A DNA stretch of 64,000 nucleotides from Chondrilla cf. caribensis (GCA_964020155.1 OZ026564.1:1617174-1681173), one strand, 5' to 3'. Numbered from the stretch's first letter, positions 34,495 to 49,400 are shown. A program made the numbers and translations. The notes: generated from the sequence alone by a model not told the origin.

Positions 34495-37400
34495 ATGGCT
34501 ACACTTTCCCTCAGAATTCACATTGTTAAGAGTAACAATGTGAAAATGATGCAGGTTCGTCCAATCGTTGCCTTATCCCTTAACGTACCGCAGTAATAAG
34601 GTTGCTGGCATGACGAATCAAGATGTACATGAGTGGTAGTTGTGTGTATGTTTGTGCATTGAATCCTCAAGTACGCGGAACATTTGCTAACCCCAATGCG
34701 CTTCTCGGCCAAAGGCCGTGGAAACTTGATACACCGTTTATCATCCAGTGGTTTGAAAATGACATACGGGAGAGAAGACTTGTTTCATTTTTATTGAAAG
34801 GGTCCACAAAACGATCCTATCTGTCCAACGACACTCCATTGCACGGAACAAATGTCATATTCGCAGCAGACACGTGTACACTAAAAAAAGGCGCCATATT
34901 GTACTCCACATGGCTAGGTAGAGTGGATCATGTGCCCAAATGGTGGAAAGATAACAGTTGGATGGCATGGCCGAATTGCAGAGGGGGGTGAACTTTGAAT
35001 CAATTTTGCCCGGCCTGATGTACGTATGCTTGGTTGCAAGCATGGGGGGATGGGGGGGAAGGTGAACTTTGAATCAATTTTGCCCGGCCTGATGTACGCT
35101 TGGTTGCAAGTGTGTTGTTTAGTACACTTATTCAATCACAGAGTTACTTTAACCTATTACAGTTTCAATAATCTGATTAGCAGGGTTTTATTCAATTTAT
35201 TGGCCATTTCAATCGAAATTATCAACTTGTAATAGATTTTATATTGAGAGTAGGGATTATGAGTACAATATTCATTTCATACCTACGTATGTGTATAGGG
35301 TGGCATAGTGAATGTCTCCCCCCGCTCACAATAATTTGGGCCGCAGAGGATCAACTGTGAATAAATATAGTGTGTAGTATGGACAGATTACACAATACCT
35401 ACCCATACTACACTACAATTCTGTTCACAGTTGTTAGATGCAATGTATGTAACCATTGAAGTGATCAAAAGATTTACATACTTATTTAGAATTTAGCTAA
35501 GCACTAGGCAGTCATAAATTTCACACTGCTGCATCCGACCAAATTGTCCAGGTGTTCACAAAGACTAGTGCATATTATGCCATAATACGTACGTACATAC
35601 GGCTTTACCGAAGTTCTTTCAATCGGAGATGTTTGTTGGCATTGTTGTGACCGTGCCTACTAAAGTTGTAAGAGGTATAATTAAAACATGTCTCTTAAGG
35701 CACTTTTAATTATTTTGATGATTTCAAAGGTATAAAGTTTGAAGACTGTCGTGTAGCCAGAGGAAGTACTGGAGTTACATCCTCGCGGTAGTGAGAGTAA
35801 AGCTTCAATGCTTATACAATTACATCATGTCTGCCCATAGAATATAACACTTTTGTGCACCGACAACCCTAGGTTGCCTCAATCGTTGTGGGCGTCGGAA
35901 AGCATTACAATGAATAGCCTCTTTCACATGTGCTGTATTGAATTATGTATGTTGAGCTGAAAAAACAGCTATGTGTCATGCGATGTGTGGATTGAAGTGT
36001 AAATGAGCACCTTGAAATGCTGTTTTACAGTGTGCATGCTATGTGCATATGAATATACACGTGCACCCGTATGTACATGTAATTGTATTGAAAATGAATG
36101 CTAAAAGTAAGATTGCACTATGACTCCACTAATGTATGTGTTAGGATTCTTAGTTTACAATTTGTTGTTATGTAGCGTTCTGTATACACCTTTAATACAT
36201 AATGGGACATGTAATATTCGAAGGTTAATTGTGGATACTGCGTAATGGGAATGAATTGTTGGTGCTTTTTACTTTGTGGGTGCCACTCTACAAGGCCTAT
36301 GGCCAATGGTATCCTACATTAATCACGAATGGCTGATACCTGAAGTGTTGGTATTCAACATCTGTACAGGATGATCACAGCATTCTTATCAATTTAGTGG
36401 AACAATTCACTATGATTTTGCTCACTTTGTGTGCTTTAATGTACTAATGTATCTTGTGGTTGTGTAGTTTTATCTCCATGTGAATTCACTATGCGTATTG
36501 TTCTAACTTGTTTCTGTAGTTTGATGAGAACATGATCGTGTATGATGCCTGCAGGATGATCCGAGAGCGCATCCCCGATGCCGCCCAGGGCCAAGGTGTG
36601 ACCACTACCATCCTCTGTGTTTGTGTTTGTGGAATCTTGTATGGCTTTATTGTCTGTGTTTTGCTGAAGTCATTGGTTTAATTGGAGTTCACTTGTTGTA
36701 CTGTGTGTGTTGATAGAAGTTAGTTGACATGCTGAGCCTTAATAGATTGATGTCTATTTATTTGGACAATTACGCACGTCACGTTATTTGCCATCAAGTG
36801 ACGTGTGTAATTGTCCAAATAAATAGACATCAATCTATTGTACTGTGTGTGTTGATGTGCTCTGCACGTGCATGTACATATGTACGTACTTGTTCCATGT
36901 CTGTAATAAGTCATTATCCCTGGCTGCACTACCCTGTGTGGTGAATCACTTTCAGAATTGCTTTTAAAATCAGATTAATGCAATAGCATGTGAATGTCAT
37001 CAATTTGGGTAAACTACATTATTGAAGGGGGTTAAAAACTGATTTCAAGTAAAGCACTTTACTGCTGTTGTGAGACCAAGGTCATTGGCACATCCTTTTC
37101 CTGTTGTCTTTCTTCTGTTCAGTAACAATGCACCCTAAAGTCCTGAACTACGTATGTACATTCTGACTATTTCCTTGACCACCTTTATTGCATCAGCTAC
37201 AGTTGTATTGAAACCTTACTTGTTTTTGTTGTGTGATGTGACATAATAGTCACTTTCACTGTTTACTTTAATTTCAACAAACAACCCATCCGTAAACAGT
37301 GTCAACCTCTGTTATCAAACCTCCTCCAAATATACATACTGTACTGGCCGGCATTAATGTACCCCGCTTAAGGTGCACAAACAGGCACCTGTAGGTATCA

Positions 37401-40400
37401 TGTGTTAATCATGTACTAATTAGTAAAATGGCATCATACATATACATACTGTATAGTGTGAAAGTTTCGCGGACTAAAAGTTTCGCGAATTTCGCGAAGA
37501 AATGGGTATTTGTGAAAGTTTTATTCGTGAACACCCGATGATGTAATCGTCTGACAATTAATTAACGCTATGGGCATTTAAAACACGAAACTTTTTGTTA
37601 CAAAATTGGCGAAATTGAGCGATTCGCGAAAGGTTTGCCCTGCGAAACTTTCCGTCCATACGGTATGACTCAGTAACATTGCTTGTGGCCAGTACTGTTA
37701 TATGTACAGTGTTGATTGGGAATGTTGATAATCTAACCGAATACATCGTTTATGCAGGCATTGTTGAAAATTCTATCCTTATATAGGATGAATTGAAATG
37801 ATTTTGTTGAATTAGAATATTGTGGATATGAGAAACTAATACTTGAAATTAAGCTTATGACAATCAAATTTGATGTGAAAAGCAATGGATTTGTTTTCTG
37901 AATATGATTTTTCACATACGTATTTCTGATTTTTCTGGTGTCTGTGCTCTCTTTGTGTATTTGCCACGGTTTATGGGCTTACTTATGTATTAAAATTCCT
38001 TTTTGCTTCTCCATAGCCAATGAATTTGGTCTTTTCAAAGCTGATGAGGACCCAAAGATGGGGAGATGGCTGGAGATGGGAAGGACCCTCGAGTACTATC
38101 ATTTGAAGAATGGGGTAAGGTTGTCATGACTCATCTTGCATGGTTGTTGTGGTCCACCTGCAGTTTGTTGTAACACAAATCACAGATATGTAGTAGTAGT
38201 GTCCCCTCAGAGAGACCCCTCTGGTAACCAATCACTCCACTGATCAGACTGCTTTGGTTAGCCATGTGCTAAGTACGTACATAACAAGTACCCCCACACC
38301 CACCATCCTACCCTTCATAATGAAGTGGATTTTGTACACCTCAAGTATGTACATTTGAAAAACGGGTTGCCATTTTATACCTACATAGTTGTGGGTAAAT
38401 GCGTATGTACATACTAATGAAATGCATAATCCACAGCTTTATATTTATAGTCAAGTAAACCCTTACTTGGTAGTCTCTTTTGAATGTGCCACGAAAAGTT
38501 AACTTCCTTCAAAATCAACACTGCTTTGAAGTACAACATAGTCTGAAAATATCCCTAAGAGAGGTACGGACGATGGACAGGTTCAAGGAGGGGCTGGATA
38601 GAAATGTCCAGTTTACCATAGAAGGTATCGTTATGTGGCTTATTCATTCTCCAGGATGTTCTGGACTACCGCATCAAGCAACGGCCACTGCGCGTCAAGA
38701 CACTTGATGGATCTATCAAGACAGTACTGGTATGTGTCAGCATCTAACATTACTTGTTAGCGTTTTATTGACTCCTACCATATTCAAGTTGTGCATGCAT
38801 AGATGTACATACAGTGAAACCTTGCTAATCCGACATCTCTACAACATTCTCTCTAATCCGACCATTATATGAGGTACGGTCACCATACATAAGAATGGTA
38901 AGAGGCACTTCATAATCCAACAACCTCCTAGTCCAACATTATTCTCAGGTCCTATTGAGTGTCGGATTAGAGAGGTTTCACTGTATGTAGTAGGGTTGAA
39001 AAACAGTTTATCTACGTACATACACAACAAGCCTGTAATTATATAGAGTTAGCTCACCTGCCTCTTACTATAGTATACTGTTACTGTTAAGCCAATGTAA
39101 ATCTGTGCTACAGGTTGATGACAGTCAGAATGTCAGTGAACTCATTAAGACCGTCTGTGCCAAAATTGGTAAGAATTTCGTACTGTTGATGTAATTGTTG
39201 AGCTGAGTGTATGTACGTAGTCACGTATGTATGTACATACGTAATTGTATCATAAGTATATACTGTAGTAATCTTCTGTAACCCAGACCCTTTCTTGCCA
39301 TAAACTGTGTACTGATATGTTCTGATATGTGTTTCTGTGAGACTCGATTGGATAATGAACATACGTGAACCTTGTCAACAAGCCTTGTTGGTCCCATATC
39401 ACTTGTACAGAAAAAGTTGTGTTTGTGTTGGGACAACACTTTAGTTCAACAGTGTCTACTTCCTCTCTAATCAACGTATTCTTCTGTGTTCACCTACATA
39501 TGTACTGTAGGAGGTGATACAGACAACCTCTCTTATCTGAACCTTGGTTATCCAAACAACCCAGGATGTTGCACCAGCCATTATAACATTACATACTTAC
39601 ATTGCTACTGAGGATGATAATGTTTCACATAACAGAAAGCGAGGGTGTCCAATCTCCTTCACTGTGTAGCATGTTTGGTACACATCCCGGAATAATTGAC
39701 ATACATATAATAATGTAGCATAATCGTAGCGGTACTGTATGTATTGTAATGCAAAGCGAAGTGTATCGAAATTCCATCATCGTGGGATAGTAGTTTTATA
39801 TCGATTAGTATTTAAATATCTTGGTTTATTTGTAGTTTGATTGTGGTGAGGTCATAAAATGTAATGACTATATACATAATGCATGATTTCTCCAACTGTA
39901 TAGTAATCCTTTTAGTAACATCCTTAGCGTAATGTAGGTTCACCGCAATCGTTATTTCTCCCTTAGTACATCACGATGTGTCATTTTTTCCTCGATTTGT
40001 CCCATGAGTGCCCCCTATCCAGTCCATGCGTGGTTGTCACACATTTTGTGTGAAATCATGTATGCTTACTAGAGTGGTCACAGTGTTTTGGGTAGCCCAG
40101 CACAGGTTTACATGATAGCAAGTAACTTTTATGTGTTTACTCACGCACTGCACATATGTAGTTGCATTTTGTCATACAACTACAATCATTTTCCAGGTCT
40201 GTCAAATCAGGAAGAATTTTCATTCATCACTGAAGAAGAGTTGAACAAACCTATGAAGAAGGTAAGAAGTCTAAATTATAATGTTGGTTGAGTGTGTGTA
40301 TCGTTATTTTGCATGACGTTTACTTGTTGACTTGGAATGTATGCTCTCTTAGAGTGTTGCATTTGTAATGTGGCCTAAAATGTGTATTAGGGGACCTGGT

Positions 40401-43400
40401 GACATCTGCATATCCTACTACAGAAGAGGTCATTAAGGTGTTGAGATGTTGTTACAAAGTGTTTAAGAGGTTATCTAATTGTGACCTTTGTGTAGGAGTT
40501 TGGGAGGTTAACAAATTGTGACCTTCGTTAGCCGGCAAGAATTTCCAACCCATGCTGCTAATAGGTCAAAAGTAGGGCAATGACATTGATACTTGAATTT
40601 ATTTATAATTTCCAACTGTTAATATCTCTCAAACTTTTCGAAAGGTGGGTGGGGTTTGAATTTACCTTTTCGGGGGTATAACATGTCCCCCTTCATCTAA
40701 GTCATTTTGACAAACTTTAATTTTTATTGCGACATTGCAATGATAAACATTCAATATAAAATCTACATCTACGTATCTGTGTGGGCATTTTATGGGATTC
40801 TGAACTTTGTAGTAGTGATGGTTGTGATTATGTACCTTGTGTGAACCTCCCAGCCTGGTCTCAACCAGAAGAAGATGGATGCAATGAAGAAACAGCTTCA
40901 CACAGATGACACCTGTAAGCTGTAGCCTGTAGTTAGTGTGCCGAATGTGAAGTGAATGTGTGATTGTACTTTTCCAGTCAATTGGCTGAATCCGGAGAAA
41001 TCTCTGAGAGAGCAAGGAGTGGATGAAACTCAAGTTCTTGTTCTGAGGTGACTCGAAGTCCTACTAGTTGTCCAACTGATCCCTGACCACATGTAAAATT
41101 TACATGCTGTGTGGCCTGTGTTAAAGTTGTAATATTACATAAAGATACATACATTCAAGCCGTTACCTTTGCTTGTATTTCTTTTTTGTGATTGCCTTGT
41201 ACAGAAGTGACAATGTTTTTTCCATTTGAATGGTCAACGCATACATCCAGATCACATCTGAAGTTGTCTATTATTCCCCTTCGTCTATTCAAATGATATA
41301 CGCACATTCATTAATTTTTGGAGAGTTAACACTGTTTCTTATGACAAATGGAAAAAAGCCCAATACGGTACATACTGTCTTCTACAAAAAAGACAAAAAC
41401 GAAATGTATGTATGTACTCCTGTATTCATCTGTACAAAACGAGACATAAACTTTATTTGACGTCTACCCTTATCTTTCTCGGCAATTTGAGATGTTCATT
41501 ATTTTATATATTTTCCTATCCTCTAATGCACTTAGGAAAAAGTTCTTCTTTTCTGATCAAAATGTTGATCGCAACGACCCCGTTCAACTCCATCTCCTGT
41601 ATGTGCAGTCGAGAGATGCCATCGTTGATGGCACTCACCCAGTGACCAAGGAGGAGGCACAGCAGTTTGCTGCTCTTCAGTGTCAGATACAGTTTCAGAA
41701 CTACAATGAAGCCAAACACAAGCCTGGATTTCTAGAGTGAGGACTATATTCTGTTTTTTGTAATCTTTTTAGTGTATTTATATAGATTTTCTTGTACACT
41801 TACGTATTCAGATTGGCCGAATTCTTGCCAAAGGAGTATGTCAAAGTGAAGGGTGTTGAGAAACTTATCTACCAGGTGTGTGTGTGTATGCACATGTATT
41901 CTGTAGACGGGAAGAATGCGTCTGTAGCATTTTGTACATGCAGGCAAACATGGAATGCTCGAATGAATCAAATGTAATTTCACGAATCTATTTCACAATA
42001 ACTCCACTAGTGACTATAGCAACGAGACCTTCATATTATGATTGGGTTATCTAGCCAAAGCATTTTCAAATTTTATGGAAAATGATGGGATGCACACATG
42101 TTGGGCTGTACCATTGCTTTTGTTTTCTTTTTTGTGGCTGCCTGTGGCAGTTTTTATCTTATTTTCATTTCAACTTCCTGTTAGTAACACTCAATATATA
42201 TACGTATATATATATGTATGTACGTATATGCAATATAATATGTGTTCCTACATGTAACCACAACAGTGAATTTATATTGTAATTCATATTTTGTAAAAAA
42301 AGCCGATTTTGAAATGTTAAGAATTAGAAATTAGGCTGAAATTTGTGTACAACGCCTTCGCCGAACATATATAGTATCTTCAGTAAAGGTTCTTCTGAGC
42401 CTAGAAGAGACACCCGAGTGATTTGAGTGTGGGGTGGCAGCCCCACGAGTTTTTTTAACTCGAGCTGCTTGTTGCTCTGATCCCCTTTAAACATCCATAG
42501 ACAAAAACCCAAAGTCACATTCTAACCTACATGCAGAATGAAAGTAAAGTTCACTTGTCACCTATACTGTATGTTTTCATTAACATAATCTCGTGTGTAT
42601 AGAGGATACTGACATGGATGTCAGTAACATAATCTCGTGTGTATAGAGAATACTGACACGGATGTCAGTATTCTCTATACACACAAACGCACACACTGTG
42701 CTATTAGTACTATAACGCACCTTAGAGATTTTCTCCCTCTACTGATAGGAGCACAAGAAGCTTCACAGTTTGTCTGAACTGAATGCCAAGTTCCGCTACA
42801 TTCAACTGTGTCGCTCTCTGAAGACTTACGGTGTGACTTTCTTCCTGGTGAAGGAGAAGATGAAGGGCAGAAACAAACTTGTTCCAAGACTTCTTGGCAT
42901 CACTCGTGAAAGTGTCATGAGAGTGGACGAGAGTACAAAGGAGGTATGTACATTCTTTTGTAGGTATGTACCTTGTGGGACATTGGGATCCTCTATTTAT
43001 GATTTGTTACTTCAAACAGTAGTAAAGTATCAAGGTTTTATGGGTGATTTGTGTCCAATGTTGTGTCTTTGCTGAAAACTTTGTTCAAAAGTTAATTGAA
43101 TAAAGTGGGTGGCACCAATTGTTGTATGTAAATAACATTATGTATGTCTTCACCATCCATATCATTCCAAATAAAGCTCCCACACCCACACCCACACCCA
43201 CACCCACCCATCTTGAAAATACTTGTTATAGGACATTTGCATTTTGTGTTTCAAATCCCTGTAAAAATGTCTAAATGTTGCACATATATCAGGATTTCTA
43301 CAGTACCACTCTATTGCTGTCTGGTATGCAATATTCTGACATTATGTTCCTCTGTTGCCTCGTTGCAGATGCTGAAAACATGGCCGCTGACTACAGTAAG

Positions 43401-46400
43401 ACGTTGGGCAGCTTCACCCAATAGCTTCACTTTGGATTTTGGAGACTACTCAGAATCGTACTATTCCGTACAAACCACTGAAGGAGAAACCATCTCACAG
43501 TTGATTGCTGGCTACATCGACATCATCATCAAGAAGGTAAGAAGTTATATTCCCTATAATTCTGGTACTTAACTCTAAAATTTGTATTTTCCTCAGAAAA
43601 AAGCCCGCCAGTTTGATCCTGATCAAGAAGATGATGAGAATGCCATCACAGAATTTGAAGTGGGCAGCAAAAGGTACGTGCACATACGTATGTAGGTAAA
43701 CTGTACACTTAACACATCCGTTCATCTGTAGTCAATATGTAGTATGCTCAGTTCTTTTTACTGATAGTACCGTATATGGTGTTCACACCTGTGTTCATAA
43801 TGGGGTCACTGGGATCCTTGATGTATACTATCCCACACCTGAAATTGTTTAGTTACGTACATATGCATAAGGTGGTGATGGTGACAGTATGAGACGAAGA
43901 ATTGTATAAGGTCTCATGCCAGGAAATGAATTCTTCATTTTTCCTGTAAGTCTGGCACCTTGCGTGTTGGAAAACTCCTCCACGTCTGGGAATGTTTGGG
44001 CACTTGAGAGGAATAAGAGTCCAATCCTTGAACCAGTCAGTACTAACTGCTGAAGATCAACTCTTTCAAATCTTCCATTCTCAAACGACCCAATTTCGTG
44101 TAATCTGTTAGTATACGCACCTCAATGTCCAAACATTTCTAGACTTAACGTGTTGCTAATACATAAGGTGCCAGAACCAAGCTCACTGGAAAGGTGCAGG
44201 TGGATCTCAGGTCTGGAGAGGACACTTTGCTGGTTATGTGCTACACAATCCCTTCATGCCATTGAAAATTTTATGAGAGACACTAAGGGTGTTGGGAATC
44301 GGATGTAGTACTCTTGTCCAGCACTCAAAAAAGGTACCGCATCCTTCACAAGTAGCCAAGAGACTATACTGATATTTGCTATTATTTCTGTATCGGCTAG
44401 TAGAAGTATGAAGGGTACTCATGACAATACAGCTTATTATTGCCAGACATGTACGTATGTATCTACCTATATGTAAGTAGTATTACTGTTGTGTTTTCTG
44501 TCTCTGTGTTTAGAGCAAATGTCACATCGTTGCAAGGTGGTGGTCAAGGTGTTGGTGTTGCAGGCTCAGTTGTCAACCAGGGCAACCTTCAGCAAGCTAC
44601 TGTCGGAGGTACGTATCTAACAGCTCGTTATGTAGTGAATTACATTCGTGCAGCAAGTCACTCCCTCAAACTTTAATTAGGTTTATACTATACTAAGCGT
44701 TTCTGCTGTGTGCATCTGAGTTTTTGAGTACATGCAGTATGTATGACCTGGAAAACTTAACATGTTGTAATGTAGCTTGATCATAATTGTGGTAATTATC
44801 AGAAAGCTGAACGTTCAACATCCATACCTGTTGTCTGTATTCATTGGTACTAACAATATTGTAGTTTAATTTATAGCTTGATTTGGAGTTGATTGTAGTT
44901 GAATTGTGATACAATCATAGTTCATTTCCACCCTATCATAATTTCCTCGTAGTGACATCATTATGATAGCCATAATGTGAATTTACCATGCTAGAGTAAT
45001 TGTACGTAATTTTGCTGTAGTTCCATTGGAATATGTCAAGTTCTGGGATGCATACCATGCTGCGTACAGCCCACAAATAATGTGATTGTGTGTTTTGTGT
45101 TTTGACACTATTTCAGGGAGTGCCCAACTGCACGAAGGTATTCTGCCTCAACAAGGCCAGTCTACGTCAAGTGGAGTGAAGCATTCATCACCCGGAGTGA
45201 GTGTTGTATGCGCACCAACAACAATAGTACATGTGCCAGTGTTTGTAACCCGGAGGGAGTGTTGTGCTCACCAACAACAATAGTACATATGCCAGTGTTT
45301 GTCAACTGGAGTGAGTGTTGTACGTGCACCATCAACAATAGTACATGTGCCAGTGTTTGTCACCTGGAGTGAGTGTTGTATGCGCACCAACAACAATAGT
45401 ACATGTGCCAGTGTTTGTCACCTGGAGTGAGTGTTGTATGCGCACCAACAACAATAGTACATGTGCCAGTGTTTGTAACCCGGAGTGAGTGTTGTATGTG
45501 CACCAACAACAGTAGTACATGTGCCGGTGTTTGTCAACTTGGAGGGAGTGTACTTCACCCACTGGGTGGTCCTTGTGGTTGCAGTTTTTGTTCTTTGGTT
45601 AACTACTGCCTTAGAAGATGCTGTTCTCTTACACCCTGCTGTGTTCACTGTCCCACGTAGGGATCCTTGTCCGCCCAAGTGCTGCAGGCTCAACAGATGC
45701 TGAAGGGAACCATCAATGACAGCATTGGGTCAGTCACTATAGCTAGTGCTGACCTCAACACTGTAGCCTCCTTGCCTTCTATCGGATCTGATAGTGTAAG
45801 TGGAAATCTCATAGAGAGGGCTTATTACTAAGATGCTTACATATATGCATGGAAATATTGCAAGAAATTGGCATGTACGTATGTTTGCTACGTACATATG
45901 TATCCACTTATAAATCTGGACATACAACAATGTATATGTGGATTATGTGTCATTCAGTAGTTCCCCTTTGAGAGACTCCCTGGTAAACAACCACTAGCCA
46001 ACAAGACTGGTTTTGTTAGTCACTGATACATTCCACATAACAAGTACCCCCTCACCAGGGACCACCTCTCATACACAATCAGTGACTGCATATCTGTCAA
46101 TTCAAACAGTCAACTCGGAAGAGGTACCAAGTGCAGTTGCTGTATTTGAGTTGCATAATCAAGTTTTTGGATGTATCTGTCTTTACAATGTCTTTAGCCC
46201 TTAGATGTATCCTCTGTCCAAATTGTACACTTGTTTACCATTCAAAATGGCGGGCCTAATTATCAAGGATAGAATTATAGTATTTCCAAAACGATTGAAT
46301 AACATCTCCCTGCTGATGTTAGTGTATCATACAATAATGTTGTTTTCGGAGACAACCCAATTCAAAAGACCGCCTTCAACTGGTCCCTTTGGGTGGTGTC

Positions 46401-49400
46401 CCGAAGGGGCTCCTACTTATCAACTGCTGTTACCATGGTGATCTTGTGTGGTTGTTTAGTATGCTTTCCCACAAATTGTAATTCCTGTTCATCTATTAAT
46501 TGTGGTCCATCTGTGACTTCAGTGGAGGGATCTGTGCTGTGTTGTACTCGTTGTTGTTCATAAGGGAGGTTGATGGATTTTTTCCTTCACCATAGGCATC
46601 TGTCCAGTGGCGGAAGGCCACACTGGATGTATCCAAGCAGAATGTGTCTTCAGCACTGGCAGCAATGCTGGCTTCGACTGCGTCCATCATAACACTCACA
46701 GGAAGTGAGTGCCTGTGTGTTTCAAATGAAGATGTGCATGTGATGTGGCATCCTCATGTGTCTGTGCATATGGGTTGTTTCTAGGGACAAGGGGTAACAT
46801 CTTGGCATAGGATATAGTGAAAGGAGGACATATTTCACGGCATAACCTGGCCATTTGTGCTGTTCTCCTGCTGAGTACATGGCCTTGTGCCTAGATATGG
46901 CTTCCTGTGGGAATTTGTTGTGTATTGAACGTATGTAAACAATGTCAGTGAGTCTTGTTACATCCCATTTCACCAGTATAGATGCAGTTTGGTTCATTTG
47001 AACACTGGCTCAATGTTTCCTTGCCAGTAAAGATTAATCTTCCCTTTATATTTGTTAGTCATCTGTATTTTCATGAGTTTGACCATGTACTATTATTCAA
47101 GGGAGCTCTAATATAGGTTATAATATTAATTATATAATATGTTTTATGTAGTTTTTAGAATATTCCTACCTTATTTCCATTGTTACCAATTCCTGATTTT
47201 TTTGTATTTACAGTGGACCCTGCTGATGTGAATTACACCGCAGTTGGTGCAGCTGTCACAACAATGTGAGAATGCTATTTTGTATATTGTGCATGTACAC
47301 TGAGATGATGCATGCCAGCTGGAGTTTGTGACCAATTTTTGGGAACGCTATTCAATAGCTTATGAATGTCACCTTGTGTTAGTGATGTGAAGCAGTACAA
47401 TGTCTATTCTCCAACAATATCTATAGCATGTACACTGGAACCTCTCTATTAAGGACACTTTGGGACCTTTATTTTAGTCCTCAATACAGAGGTTTCCTCA
47501 ATTCAGAGGTCATTTAATACACTACAGTACTACACTGGGGCACAGAATGGTGTCCTTATTACAGAATTTTCCACATTTCAGAGGTCATTTAATACACTAC
47601 TGTACTACACTGGGGCACAGAATGGTGTCCTTATTACAGAATTTTCCACATTTCAGAGGTCATTTAATACACTACTGTACTACACTGGGGCACAGAATGG
47701 TGTCCTTATTACAGAATTTTCCACATTGCAGAGGTTTGTAATAGAGAGGTTCCACTGTACAATAATATATGTAATGAACAAACCCAAGGGATCTATTCCC
47801 TGTGTATCCTCTCTGAAGGTGGTATAACATATGCATACATTATATGGAAATACTCAGAAAGTCTACACTGTAAATGAAATAGATGGATTGCAATCTATAA
47901 TCCTGTATGATTCCAAGTGCTTCGTACCAGTACTGTGATGTTTTCAGCATCAAATAGTAGTATCATCATCATGACGGTGTTGTTAGGTGCACACAACTGC
48001 CAATCCATGGTTCATATCTCTTACATCTGCACTCGATCTTAGATCTACTAACCTGACAGAGCTGGTCAAGTCCATCCGCATGTTAGCTGCACTCAGTTCT
48101 ACACCACAAGACGGACAAAAGCTGTTGGATGCTGCCAGGAAGCTAGCATCGGCTACTGCAGGGTTACTGAACACTGCACAACCAGAAAAAGGGGATAACA
48201 GGTACGTGATGATAGCATTATTTATCTATCAACCTGCATATGGCTGTTAAATCTAGCTGCTCTGTCGCAAGTTACGTTCTGTTGTTTCGAACCAAAAAAA
48301 GCAGTATACACGTGAGTTCACCCTACTAGTGAGCTCACATGTATGCTGCTTTCGTTACTGTTTCCCGCTGAATAAAGTAACAAGGTGCTGAGGAGCAGGG
48401 TATGCATTTAGTATTGACAAAGTCCACTCCAGGTACACGTATTGAAGGATTTATATCCATTTCTTCTTCAATGTTGGAAATGCAACACTGTGCTACACCC
48501 TGTCCAGATCTAATAGAGGAACTGTTGATCAACATGTTGTACATTAGATGCTTTTTCATAGGATCCGTATAACTTGGTTATGGTTATGGAATCCTATTTA
48601 ACGTGGATGAGCCTTTAGCCCTGGGGCTACTATACTAGGCGCCCACCAAAAACTGCCTACAACATAATATTTATACTGTTCAGGCTGAAGCATGTGTATT
48701 GGGGACCTGTGCTGATTTGGTATGAAGTTGGTTACCATTGCAGTGACCTTGGTATTGTATCAGTAAGAACAGTACTTATTTGAATTTGCGTTTTTTACAT
48801 TAGGCAAGATCTCCTGGTTTCTGCTGGTGCGATGGGTTCCACAGGAAGTCAGCTACTGCAGTTATGTGGAGAGGCTACAGTTGACAGGAAGACTCAAGTA
48901 CATACGTATATGCACACATGTATATTTCAGAGTTGTTGTGCTGGAGCTGTTTAGTAATGTACATATGCATATAATAAATCTTGAAAGAAGGGTCAACTTT
49001 CATCCTCAGCGTGCATTTGCATATTTCTACGTCACTGGATAGCCCTGTCGCAGAACTTTGTAGTGCTGTTTCTGTAAATTTGATATTTTATTCTGTTTTT
49101 AGAGGTATATTATTTATGTACATAGATGCGTAGGTGCGGAATTGAACCTATTTGCATATCCTATGATGTGTGGCAGACCAAATCTCATGTTTTTTGTGTC
49201 CACAGGAAACTCTCATTGCCATGGCTAAAGCTGTCGCAAGCTCAACAGCTGCTCTTGTCAATAATGCGAGGACAGTGGCTTCCAAGTGTGATGACCAGGC
49301 TCTTCAGAATCAAGTTATCAGTGGAGCAAAGGCTACAGCACTGGCCACTCAAGCACTGATTGCCTGCACGAACGTGCTCTCCCCAACTATAGACAATCCT

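Larger units (their letters stand above)
34495..43536 (+). other. Talin B head exons (F0-F3)
   Basis: Exons: 34495-34554, 36520-36595, 38017-38114, 38655-38729, 39114-39168, 40197-40261, 40854-40914, 40978-41047 (F0-F1); 41536-41736, 41812-41875 (F2); 42749-42943, 43369-43536 (F2-F3). Each is bounded by GT and AG and each phase matches its neighbour. The F1 loop (around KKVRS.. to [17 protein letters not shown]) is shorter than in vertebrates. F3 keeps the Arg-Trp pair that contacts integrin tails and the loop that leads into the linker. Confidence 0.93.

Noticed and set aside
45403..45703. Cysteine-rich small frames around the talin linker array
   Set aside because: They arise from the 58-bp minisatellite and its flank. 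The only coding parts are the talin B exons at 45117-45196 and 45661-45795.
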